From: an uncultured Solirubrobacteraceae bacterium | GTDB taxonomy: Bacteria; Actinomycetota; Thermoleophilia; Solirubrobacterales; Solirubrobacteraceae | Assembly: GCA_902806215.1 (NCBI GenBank) | Contig: CADCVT010000454.1 | Location: 1 to 23,006 of the forward strand | Length of the DNA: 23,006 bases | Direction: 5' to 3' | Shown here: one piece after another, positions 1 through 7,111 of the stretch | Layout: each line of letters begins with the position of its first letter | Position numbering within the stretch: the first letter of the stretch is position 1 | Program-made: the position numbers and the translations under genes | The notes under the pieces: model-generated | What the model was told of the DNA's origin: nothing | Seen by the model: the letters and a program-made list of their open reading frames with translations, nothing else | The model's database searches: none

Positions 1-353
1 GCCGTTGCGTGGGTGCTCCAGGCGCCGGGTGCCGCATAGGCCATCGCGATGTCCACCGTCCCGGTGGTCAGCCGGACCTCGTCGCCCGACCAGGAGACGG
101 TCGCCCCAGGGCCGAGGAACGCCCGTGCGCCGGCAGCCGGCCGGACGCCGAATCCGAGCGCGCTGCCGGCGGGCGAGGCGCCCACGCAGCCGACCACCGC
201 ACCCACGCCCGGGACCGCCGCGACGCGGAGGCCGACGATGCCGGCGGGCGCGTAGAAGCGCTCGAGCCGCTCCGCGCGGCGCGTGATCTCGGCGACCTCG
301 GCCGGTCCGTGGGCGCGCGCCACGAAGAGGCACCGGTCGAGCATCGGGCGCAT
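1..353 (-). CDS. Hypothetical protein, N-terminal part only (runs off left edge)
   Basis: An open leftward frame enters from the window edge and begins at an ATG at 353, giving about 117 residues starting MRPMLDRCLFVARAHG. Its codons end almost always in G or C, as in the real genes here, and it lies divergent from the exporter at 516, which is a normal arrangement. The visible part is an Arg/Ala-rich helical start followed by Gly/Val/Ala-rich segments that look like alternating strands. I do not recognise the family and assign no function. The frame stays open upstream of 353 (through about 460), so the true start could be further right. No convincing Shine-Dalgarno sequence precedes the ATG. 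Confidence 0.45.
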   Translation of the reverse strand, partial: MRPMLDRCLFVARAHGPAEVAEITRRAERLERFYAPAGIVGLRVAAVPGVGAVVGCVGASPAGSALGFGVRPAAGARAFLGPGATVSWSGDEVRLTTGTVDIAMAYAAPGAWSTHAT

Positions 354-387
354 GATGCCAGCCAGCTGCCGGCCATCGGTCGTGTCG

Positions 388-411
388 GCCTCACCGTGGA
401 CGCGGTGAGGC
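388..411. promoter_or_regulatory. 9-bp inverted repeat in the divergent intergenic region
   Basis: Arms GCCTCACCG (388-396) and CGGTGAGGC (403-411) are perfect reverse complements around a 6-nt loop. The element lies between the left partial gene and the MFS exporter, about 105 bases before the exporter start. It could be an operator for the divergent pair (DHA2 exporters often have a local regulator) or a hairpin in an mRNA leader. The rest of 354-515 shows no clear promoter to me. Confidence 0.4.
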
Positions 412-515
412 TGGTGCGCTGCGTGCCGACCCGGCGTGCGTCCAGTATTCGGAAACGGTCTCGCCGTGTGCGCGTGCTCACACTCGTCGTGTCCGTTGCA
501 TGAGAGAACCCACGC

Positions 516-1928
516 ATGGAACGCCGCTGGAAGGTCCTCGCAGTCACGTCGGTCGCCGTGTTCATGAGCTTCCTCGACGTCACGATCGTCAACGTGGCGT
601 TCCCGGAGCTCGAGAGAGAATTTGCGGAGAGCTCACGCGCCGATCTGAGCTGGATCCTCAACGCGTACAACGTCCTCTTCGCCGCGCTGCTGATCCCCGG
701 CGGCCGCCTCGCCGACGTGTTCGGCCGCAAGCGGATGTTCCTCGTGGGGATCGGGGTCTTCCTCGCCGCGTCGGTGCTCTGCGGGATCGCCGGCTCGGTC
801 GAGACCCTCGTGGCCGCGCGGGTCCTGCAGGCGATCGGCGGAGCGATCCTCGTGCCGACGTCGCTCGCGCTGCTGCTGCCCGAGTTCCCCGCGTCGCAGC
901 GCGCGACTGCGACCGCCATCTGGAGCGCGACCGGCGCGGTCGCCGCGGCGGTCGGGCCGTCGCTCGGCGGCGTACTCGTCGACGGGGGCGGCTGGCGCTG
1001 GGCCTTCTTCGTGAACATCCCGATCGGCCTCGCCGCGCTCGTGCCCGCGGTCCGCCTGCTGCGCGAGACGCGCGACCCGGCCGCGAGCCGCCTGCCCGAC
1101 GTGCTCGGCAGCGCCCTGCTGGCCGCCGGCGTCGGCCTCGTCGCCCTCGGGATCGTCCAGGGGCCAGAGTGGGACTGGGACGCGCGGGTGCTCGGCTCGG
1201 TCGCCGCGGCGGTCGCGCTCGTCGCCGTCGTCGTCGCGCGGTCGCGCACGCACCCCTCGCCGGTGTTCGAGCTGAGCCTGTTCCGCCGCCGGTCGTTCGC
1301 GGTGGCGAACGTCGGCATGTTCACGTTCGCGACCGCCTTCTACGCGCTCCTGCTCGCCAACGTGCTCTTCCTGACGCAGGTGTGGGGCTGGTCGATCCTC
1401 AAGGCCGGCGTGGCGATCTCCCCCGCGCCGCTCATGGCCGCGCTGAGCGCGCCGGTCGGCGGGCTGCTGTCGGATCGGTTCGGGCAGCGGCTCGTCGCGT
1501 TGCCGGGCGCGCTCGTCTTCGGCGCCGGGTGCCTGTTCTTCGCGTCGGTCACGGACGCGTCGCCCGACTACGTCTCGGAGATCCTCCCCGGCCAGCTCAT
1601 GACCGGCGTCGGCGTCGGTCTGAGCTTCGCGGCGTGGGGCAGCGCCGCGGTCGCGGAGCTGCCGGCGTCGCGCTTTGCCACCGGCAGCGCGATCCTCGGT
1701 TGCGTCCGGCAGGTCGCGGCCGTGCTCGGCATCGCGATCCTCGTCGCCGTGCTCGAGGCGGCGCCGCCCACCGAGGCCGTCGGCGCGTTCCACGACGCGT
1801 GGACGCTGATGGCGATCGCCGGCGCGGCGACGGCCGGCGTCGCGCTCGCGCTCGGGCGCTTCAGCGCGCTAGCGGCGTCCGAGCCGGCGGCCGCGGCGTC
1901 GTCGCCACGATCGGCCGCGCCCGCTTGA
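516..1928 (+). CDS. MFS drug-type exporter, DHA2 (EmrB/QacA) family
   Basis: This 470-residue polytopic membrane protein is a proton-driven exporter of the major facilitator superfamily. The first helix carries the DHA2 signature LDVTIVNVAFP (residues 20-30). Loop 2-3 carries motif A, GGRLADVFGRKR (62-73). A Gly/Pro antiporter segment, GPSLGGVL, sits near residue 140. Hydrophobic segments continue to about residue 450, and the length matches the 14-helix family. A GAGAG Shine-Dalgarno stretch (502-506) lies 9 nt before the ATG. The C-terminus is an Ala/Pro/Ser-rich cytoplasmic tail. The substrate cannot be inferred from sequence. The gene is followed 27 nt later by the stop of a convergent methyltransferase and has no operon partner, so it is probably a stand-alone efflux pump. 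Confidence 0.9.
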   Translation: MERRWKVLAVTSVAVFMSFLDVTIVNVAFPELEREFAESSRADLSWILNAYNVLFAALLIPGGRLADVFGRKRMFLVGIGVFLAASVLCGIAGSVETLVAARVLQAIGGAILVPTSLALLLPEFPASQRATATAIWSATGAVAAAVGPSLGGVLVDGGGWRWAFFVNIPIGLAALVPAVRLLRETRDPAASRLPDVLGSALLAAGVGLVALGIVQGPEWDWDARVLGSVAAAVALVAVVVARSRTHPSPVFELSLFRRRSFAVANVGMFTFATAFYALLLANVLFLTQVWGWSILKAGVAISPAPLMAALSAPVGGLLSDRFGQRLVALPGALVFGAGCLFFASVTDASPDYVSEILPGQLMTGVGVGLSFAAWGSAAVAELPASRFATGSAILGCVRQVAAVLGIAILVAVLEAAPPTEAVGAFHDAWTLMAIAGAATAGVALALGRFSALAASEPAAAASSPRSAAPA

Positions 1929-1955
1929 CGCTCACCGTCCTCCGCGCCCGCTGAG

Positions 1956-2711
1956 TCAGGCGGCGTCCGACGAGAGCCGGGCGCGCGCGACGGCGATCGC
2001 CTCCGGGTTCTCGTCGATGAGCACGTAGCGCCGGCCGAGCTGCTCGCACACCGCGCCGAGCGTCCCCGAACCGGCGAAGAAGTCCAGGCACCAGCCACCC
2101 GGGCGCGACGACGCGGTGACCATCCGCCGCACAATCCCCTCCGGCTTCTGCGTCGGGTAGCCCGTGCGCTCGCGACCGGTCGTGGTGACGATCGTGTGCC
2201 ACCACACGTCCGACGGCCGCTTGCCGCGGGCCGCCTTCTCGGGGCCGACGAGCCCGGGCGCCATGTACGGCTCGCGGTCGACCTCGTCGTCGTCGAACCA
2301 GTACTGCGCGCGGTCCTTGACGTAGACGAGGATCGTGTCGTGCTTGGCCGGCCAGCGGCGCTTCGGGCGCCCGCCGTAGTCGTAGGCCCACACGATCTCG
2401 TTGAGAAAGCACTCCCGCCCGAACAGCTCGTCGAGCATGACCTTCACGTGGTGCGCCTGGCGGGGATCGGGGTGCACGTAGAGCGTCCCGTGGTCGGCCA
2501 GTAGCCGCCGGGCCTCCTCGAGCCGCGGCCGCAGGAACGCGGGCAGGTCGGCGAACGTGTCGGGATACGACCCGCCGCGCAGGCTCTGGACCCGACCGGT
2601 GTTGAAGGGTGGATCGATGTAGATCATGTCGAACGCGCCGCCGGGCAACCGGGGCAGCAGACTGAGGTTCTCGCCCTCGAGCACGAGGTTGCGGTCCAGC
2701 GCGATCGTCAT
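1956..2711 (-). CDS. Orphan site-specific DNA methyltransferase (beta-class N6-adenine/N4-cytosine type)
   Basis: This 251-residue enzyme would transfer a methyl group from S-adenosylmethionine to an exocyclic amino group in DNA. Catalytic motif IV reads YIDPPFNTG (DPPF at 33-36). The AdoMet motif I reads FFAGSGT (about 211-217), preceded by TGYPTQKPEGI (183-193). The order IV then I, with the target-recognition region between them (about 100-175), is the beta-class arrangement. An upstream in-frame extension exists but runs into the divergent gene. I chose the ATG at 2711 because the MTIALDRN start leads directly into the fold and a -10-like CAGAGT lies 8 nt upstream. No restriction endonuclease is adjacent, so it is probably a solitary enzyme with a regulatory or genome-marking role. 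The recognition sequence is unknown. Confidence 0.88.
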   Translation of the reverse strand: MTIALDRNLVLEGENLSLLPRLPGGAFDMIYIDPPFNTGRVQSLRGGSYPDTFADLPAFLRPRLEEARRLLADHGTLYVHPDPRQAHHVKVMLDELFGRECFLNEIVWAYDYGGRPKRRWPAKHDTILVYVKDRAQYWFDDDEVDREPYMAPGLVGPEKAARGKRPSDVWWHTIVTTTGRERTGYPTQKPEGIVRRMVTASSRPGGWCLDFFAGSGTLGAVCEQLGRRYVLIDENPEAIAVARARLSSDAA

Positions 2712-2719
2712 CGCGGGCG

Positions 2720-2725
2720 ACTCTG
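2720..2725 (-). promoter_or_regulatory. Candidate -10 box for the methyltransferase (leaderless)
   Basis: On the minus strand CAGAGT is followed by exactly 8 nt and the ATG at 2711. There is no Shine-Dalgarno sequence. The match to TANNNT is partial; support comes from the same geometry at other genes in the window. Confidence 0.3.
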
Positions 2726-2726
2726 C

Positions 2727-2732
2727 CAGTCT
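2727..2732 (+). promoter_or_regulatory. Candidate -10 box for the cell-wall enzyme gene (leaderless; favours GTG 2741)
   Basis: CAGTCT (2727-2732) is followed by 8 nt and then a GTG at 2741, in frame with the GTG at 2735. No Shine-Dalgarno sequence is present. If transcription starts here, the protein begins MRTRARKR rather than two codons earlier. The box lies directly beside the divergent candidate at 2720-2725. Confidence 0.35.
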
Positions 2733-2734
2733 GG

Positions 2735-4249
2735 GTGGACGTGAGGACTCGTGCTCGCAAGAGGGTCTTGGCGCTCGTCGCCGTGCTGGTGTTCGCCGCC
2801 TGGGCGGCATCGACGCTCCTGGGGGGAGACGAGGGCGAGAAGCGGCCCACGGCGGTGGGCGGCGGGTCCCCCGCCGGGCGCGAGAGGGCGGCCGAGGGGC
2901 CGGAGCCAACGACCGGCCGCCCCGCCGATCCCTTCGGCCGCATCGAAGACCCGTTCGCCTACTCGCCCGAGCGCGAGAGGGACTTCGTGGCGCGCGCCGC
3001 CGCGGGCTTCCAGCATCCGCTCTACGCGGTCGTGCCCGGCGGGCCGGTCGCCACGGCCCAGCGGGTCGACCGCTACCGCTCGCTCATCGAGAAGGTGGCC
3101 TCAGACGCCGACCACGATCCCGACACGCTCGAGGCGATGGTCTACCTGGAGAGCGCGGGCTTCCCCGACGCCCGGGCCGGCAAGACGACCGATGCCGTCG
3201 GCCTGACGCAGATCCTCGCCGAGACCGGCCAGAACCTGCTCGACATGCGCGTCGACGTGAGCCGCAGCGCGCGTCTGACGCGGCAGATCGCCCGCGCGGA
3301 GCGCCGGGGTCAGACCCGGCGGGTCGCCCGGCTGCGCGCCGCGCGCCGGCGCGTCGACGAGCGCTACGACCCGCAGAAGGCGATCGAGGCCGCCGCGCGG
3401 TACCTGACGTTCGCCGAGGGTGAGCTCGACGGCAGCGAGGAGCTCGCGGTCGTCAGCTACCACATGGGCGTGGGGAACCTCCAGAACGTCCGCGACCGGT
3501 TCGGGGCGGACAAGGACACCCCGTACGCCGAGCTCTACTTCGACTCGAGCCCCCTGCGTCACAAGGCGGCGTACCAGCTGCTGGCGTCGTTCGGCGACGA
3601 CTCGTCGACGTACCTGTGGCGGGTCGAGGCGGCGCGCAACGTGATGAAGCGCTGGCGACAGGATCCCGGGAAGCTCGCCGTCCGCGCCGGGCGCATCGCC
3701 GCGAAGAACTCCCGCGAGGAGCTGTTGCGCCCCATCGAGGACACCGCGAAGTACGCCACGCCGGCGCAGCTCGAGCAGGCCGACGAGGACGGCGACGTCC
3801 TGCCGCTTCCGACCCGCGGCCTGCTCGGCGCCGGCGTGCGGATCGACCGCGACATGGGCGAGCTCGCGCGGCGCCTGAAGCGACCGAAGACGCTCTACCG
3901 CGGCCTGCGGCCCGAGGCGCTGGCGCTGCTCGTCTACCTGGCGCGAGGCACCGAGTCCCTGAGCGACAAGCAGCCGCTCATCCTCACGAGCACCGTGCGC
4001 GACCGGCGCTACCAGGGCCAGCTCCTGCGCGGCAACCCGGAGGCCACCCCGGGCTACTCGCTCCACACCACCGGCTACGCGTTCGACATGCTCCGCCGGT
4101 ACCGCTCCCGCGCCCACGCGATGGCCTTCCAGTTCATGCTCGACCGCCTCACGGCGCTCGACCTCATCGCCTGGGTCCGCGAGCCGGGGGCGATCCACAT
4201 CACCGTCGGCCCGCGCGCGAAGGCACTCCTGCCGCTGCTCGACCGCTAG
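2735..4249 (+). CDS. Membrane-anchored or exported cell-wall enzyme: lytic-transglycosylase fold plus C-terminal M15-like peptidase domain
   Basis: The 504-residue protein starts with a basic stretch and one hydrophobic segment (about 11-30), then a Pro/Gly linker, so it is anchored or exported. Residues 110-305 look like an SLT-type transglycosylase. YLESAG holds the candidate catalytic Glu (E139), GLTQI (156-160) matches the family GLMQI, and SYHMGVGNLQNV (241-252) occupies the usual AYNAG-GN position. Residues 390-500 resemble a zinc D,D-peptidase of the M15/LAS fold. SLHTTGYAFD gives H444 and D451 with the typical six-residue spacing, and H488 in AIHIT fits the third ligand. Such a protein could cut both glycan and peptide bonds of peptidoglycan. 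A Lys/Arg-rich insertion (178-208) interrupts the transglycosylase part. The start is GTG 2735 or 2741. The 3' end overlaps the convergent transketolase by 4 bases. Confidence 0.75.
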   Translation: MDVRTRARKRVLALVAVLVFAAWAASTLLGGDEGEKRPTAVGGGSPAGRERAAEGPEPTTGRPADPFGRIEDPFAYSPERERDFVARAAAGFQHPLYAVVPGGPVATAQRVDRYRSLIEKVASDADHDPDTLEAMVYLESAGFPDARAGKTTDAVGLTQILAETGQNLLDMRVDVSRSARLTRQIARAERRGQTRRVARLRAARRRVDERYDPQKAIEAAARYLTFAEGELDGSEELAVVSYHMGVGNLQNVRDRFGADKDTPYAELYFDSSPLRHKAAYQLLASFGDDSSTYLWRVEAARNVMKRWRQDPGKLAVRAGRIAAKNSREELLRPIEDTAKYATPAQLEQADEDGDVLPLPTRGLLGAGVRIDRDMGELARRLKRPKTLYRGLRPEALALLVYLARGTESLSDKQPLILTSTVRDRRYQGQLLRGNPEATPGYSLHTTGYAFDMLRRYRSRAHAMAFQFMLDRLTALDLIAWVREPGAIHITVGPRAKALLPLLDR

Positions 4250-6213
4250 GTCAACATCCCGACGACGTCGACCACGTTGTCGACGTTGATGCCGAGGCGC
4301 TCGAGGACCTCGGTGCCCGGCGCGGACGCTCCGAAGCGGTCGATGGCGACGTGGGTCGCGGCGTAGCGGTCCCAGCCGAGCGAGATGCCGGCCTCGACGG
4401 AGACCGTCTTCTCGCGGTCGCCCAGGACGGACGCCTTGTACGAGTCGTCCTGCTGCTCGAAGAGCTCCCAGCTCGGCATCGAGACGACGCGCACGCCGCC
4501 GCCGAGCTTCTGTGCGGCCTCGACCGCGACCCAGACCTCGGAGCCCGTGGCGACGATCGTCGGACCGTCGCCGGGCACGAGCACGTAGGCGCCCTTGGAC
4601 ACGTCGCCCTCGGCCCTCGAGCGGTCGAGGTGCGGCAGGTTCTGCCGCGACAGCGACATCGCCGCGGGGCCCTCGAGGTCCTCGAGGATCACGCGCCATG
4701 CCTCGGCGGTCTCGGTCGCGTCGGCCGGGCGCAGGTAGACGAGCCCGGGGATCGCGCGCAGCGCCATGTGGTGCTCGACCGGCTGGTGGGTCGGGCCGTC
4801 CTCGCCGAGCGCGACCGAGTCGTGCGTGAACACCCAGGCGACCGCGAGCCCGGTCAGCGCGGACAGGCGGATCGACCCGCGCATGTAGTCGGCGAACTGC
4901 AGGAACGTCGAGCCGTACGGCCGCACGATGCCGCCGTGCGCGGCCATGCCGTTGACCGCGGCGCCCATGCCGTGCTCGCGCACGCCCCAGTAGACGTTGC
5001 GCGCGGGCGCTTCGGCCGTGTACTTGTCCGACTTCGGGAAGACGGTCTTCGTCGACTCCGACAGGTCCGCCGCCCCGCCGACCATCGTCGGGACGCACGG
5101 CTCGAAGGCGGCCATGACCTTGCCGCCGGCGCTGCGCGTCGCGACCGGGTCGTCGCCGGGCGACCACGTCGGGAGGACGTCGGAGATCGGCGCCATCGGG
5201 CGGCCCTCCCACGCCGAGTCCCACTCCGCCGCGAGGTCGGGCTGGTCGGCGCGCCAGGCCTCGAAGCGCTCGGTCCACGCGCGGTGCTCCTCCGCTCCGC
5301 GCTCGACCGACCCGAACCCCTCGTACACGCCGTCGGGCACGTGGAAGGTCTTGTCGGGGTCCCAGCCCATCATCTCCTTCGACGCGCGCACGTTCTCCTC
5401 GCCGAGCGCCTTGCCGTGCACGTCGGCCGTCCCCTGCTGCGGCGACGGGTAGCCGATGATCGACTTGACCGAGATGAGCGTCGGGCGGTCCTCCTCGGCC
5501 TTGCCGGCGGCGATCGCCTCGCGCAGCGCGTCGAGGTCGTTCGCATCGTCGACGCTCAGCGTGTGCCAGCCGTAGGACTCGAAGCGCTTGGCGCGGTCCT
5601 CGCGCGTGAACGACAGCGAGGCCGGCCCGTCGAGCGTGACGTCGTTGTCGTCGTAGAGGTAGACGAGCCGCCCGAGCCCGAGCTGGCCGGCGAGCGACGC
5701 GGCCTCCGACGCGACGCCCTCCATGAGGTCGCCGTCGGAGACGATCGCGTAGACGTGGTGGTCCTGGACCTTGGCGCCGTAGCGGTCGCGCAGGAAGCGC
5801 TCGGCGATGGCCAGGCCGACGCCGTTGCCGAAGCCCTGGCCCAGCGGGCCGGTGGTGACCTCGACGCCGGGCGTCACGTGGACGCGGTCGCGCTCGGGAT
5901 GGCCCGGGGTCAGCGAGCCCCACTGGCGGAAGTTCTTGATCTCGTCGAGCGGCAGGTCGTAGCCGCTGAGGTGCAGCACCGCGTAGAGCAGCATCGAGCC
6001 GTGGCCGGCCGAGAGGATGAAGCGATCGCGGTCGGGCCATTGCGGATCGGAGGGATCGTGCTTCATGACCTCTGCGAACAGGAGGTACGCGGCGGGGGCC
6101 ATCCCCATCGGCAATCCGGGGTGGCCGCTGTTGGCCTGCTGCACGGCGTCCATCGAAAGCGTGCGGATGGTGTCGACGCAGAGCTGGGGGTCTGCCTTCG
6201 TGGAGGTGGCCAT
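4246..6213 (-). CDS. tkt: Transketolase
   Basis: This cytoplasmic thiamine-diphosphate enzyme moves two-carbon ketol units between sugar phosphates in the pentose phosphate pathway. The 655-residue length is typical. Visible hallmarks are NSGHPG with H31, SAGHGS with H71, TGPLGQG (121-127), and the ThDP/metal motif from SDGDLMEG (159-166) to the DDN near 188-190. The pyrimidine-binding and C-terminal domains follow, including REHGMG and FADYMRGS. I chose the ATG at 6213 because MATSTKADPQLC begins the normal N-terminus; longer frames would run into the divergent dehalogenase, which starts 19 nt away. No Shine-Dalgarno sequence is visible; CATTCT lies 6 nt upstream. It stands alone, without neighbouring transaldolase or glucose-6-phosphate dehydrogenase genes in view. 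Confidence 0.97.
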   Translation of the reverse strand: MATSTKADPQLCVDTIRTLSMDAVQQANSGHPGLPMGMAPAAYLLFAEVMKHDPSDPQWPDRDRFILSAGHGSMLLYAVLHLSGYDLPLDEIKNFRQWGSLTPGHPERDRVHVTPGVEVTTGPLGQGFGNGVGLAIAERFLRDRYGAKVQDHHVYAIVSDGDLMEGVASEAASLAGQLGLGRLVYLYDDNDVTLDGPASLSFTREDRAKRFESYGWHTLSVDDANDLDALREAIAAGKAEEDRPTLISVKSIIGYPSPQQGTADVHGKALGEENVRASKEMMGWDPDKTFHVPDGVYEGFGSVERGAEEHRAWTERFEAWRADQPDLAAEWDSAWEGRPMAPISDVLPTWSPGDDPVATRSAGGKVMAAFEPCVPTMVGGAADLSESTKTVFPKSDKYTAEAPARNVYWGVREHGMGAAVNGMAAHGGIVRPYGSTFLQFADYMRGSIRLSALTGLAVAWVFTHDSVALGEDGPTHQPVEHHMALRAIPGLVYLRPADATETAEAWRVILEDLEGPAAMSLSRQNLPHLDRSRAEGDVSKGAYVLVPGDGPTIVATGSEVWVAVEAAQKLGGGVRVVSMPSWELFEQQDDSYKASVLGDREKTVSVEAGISLGWDRYAATHVAIDRFGASAPGTEVLERLGINVDNVVDVVGMLT

Positions 6214-6218
6214 CCATG

Positions 6219-6224
6219 GAGAAT
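6219..6224 (+). promoter_or_regulatory. Candidate -10 box for the haloalkane dehalogenase
   Basis: GAGAAT lies exactly 8 nt before the ATG at 6233, with no Shine-Dalgarno sequence. Read on the other strand, the overlapping CATTCT sits 6 nt before the transketolase ATG, so one AT-richer patch may serve both divergent genes. Confidence 0.3.
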
Positions 6225-6232
6225 GCCACGGC

Positions 6233-7111
6233 ATGACCGACGCCATCCGTACGCCCGACGAGCTGACGCAGGGCCTGCCCGACTTCCCGTTCGAACCGAG
6301 CTTCCTCGACGTCGACGGGATCCGCATCGCCTACGTCGACGAAGGCGAGGGGCCTCCGGTGGTGTTCTGGCACGGCGAGCCGACGTGGTCCTACCTCTGG
6401 CGCAAGGTGATCCCGCCGGTGCGCGACGCGGGCTTTCGCTGCATCGCGCCCGACCTGCCCGGATTCGGGCGCTCGGACAAGCCGACCGACCTCGACTGGT
6501 ACACGTACGACCGGCACGCCGCGGCCGGGCGCGCGGTCGTCGAGCACCTCGACCTGCGGGGCGCCACGTTCGTCGTCCACGACTGGGGCGGGCCGGTCGG
6601 CCTGCGGGTCGCGACCGAGCTCGCCGACCGCGTCGACCGCCTCGTGATCATGGACACCGGCCTCTTCACCGGCCACCAGAAGATGAGCGACGCGTGGCAG
6701 GCGTTCGCGGGGTTCGTCCGCAAGACCGAGGACCTGCCGATCTCGTTCCTCGTCGACGGCGCGTGCAAGACGACCCTGTCGGACGAGGTCAAGGCCGCCT
6801 ACGATGCGCCGTTCCCCAACCCCGCCTCGAAGGCCGGCGCCCGCGCCTTCCCGCTGATGATCCCGCTCGAGCCCCACGCGCCGGGCGCCGAGGCCGGGCA
6901 GCGCGTCGAGGCGGCGCTCGCCGCCGACGACCGCCCGACGCTCGTGCTGTGGGCCGACCAGGACCCGATCCTCACCCTCGACATGGGCCGGCGCTTCGCG
7001 AAGAAGATCGGGGCCCCCGAGCCCGAGGTCATCCCGGAGGCGAGCCACTTCCTCCAGGAGGACCAGGGCCAGAGGATCGGCGAGCGGATCGCCCAGTGGC
7101 TTACGGCGTGA
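6233..7111 (+). CDS. Haloalkane dehalogenase (alpha/beta-hydrolase)
   Basis: The 292-residue protein would hydrolyse carbon-halogen bonds of haloalkanes to alcohol and halide in the cytoplasm. HGEPTWSYLWRKVIP (47-61) is the conserved oxyanion-hole region of haloalkane dehalogenases. VVHDWGGPVG places the nucleophile at D117 and the first halide-binding Trp at W118. A cap-domain Trp (W155) could be the second halide ligand. LWADQDPI supplies the acid (probably D244) and EASHFLQED the base H272. Motifs and length fit the DhlA/DhmA-like subfamily better than the LinB type. It begins 19 nt from the divergent transketolase start and overlaps the convergent dehydrogenase by 11 bases. The natural substrate is not evident. 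A related epoxide hydrolase is the main alternative, but the halide-binding Trp argues against it. Confidence 0.85.
   Translation: MTDAIRTPDELTQGLPDFPFEPSFLDVDGIRIAYVDEGEGPPVVFWHGEPTWSYLWRKVIPPVRDAGFRCIAPDLPGFGRSDKPTDLDWYTYDRHAAAGRAVVEHLDLRGATFVVHDWGGPVGLRVATELADRVDRLVIMDTGLFTGHQKMSDAWQAFAGFVRKTEDLPISFLVDGACKTTLSDEVKAAYDAPFPNPASKAGARAFPLMIPLEPHAPGAEAGQRVEAALAADDRPTLVLWADQDPILTLDMGRRFAKKIGAPEPEVIPEASHFLQEDQGQRIGERIAQWLTA

Noticed and set aside
68..1324. 418-codon minus-strand open frame over the exporter
   Set aside because: It is antisense to the clear MFS protein and has Ser/Thr/Arg low complexity with no recognisable motif.
2712..2909. 66-residue N-terminal extension of the methyltransferase
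   Set aside because: Pro/Arg-rich, no fold, and overlaps the start and signal anchor of the divergent gene.
6214..6327. 38-residue N-terminal extension of transketolase
   Set aside because: Not part of the transketolase fold and overlaps the start of the divergent dehalogenase.
3101..7048. Very long antisense open frame (about 1315 codons) on the minus strand
   Set aside because: Arg/Ala/Gly-rich composition with no motifs, and it lies over well-recognised genes in other frames. It is the usual by-product of about 72% GC DNA, where stops are rare.
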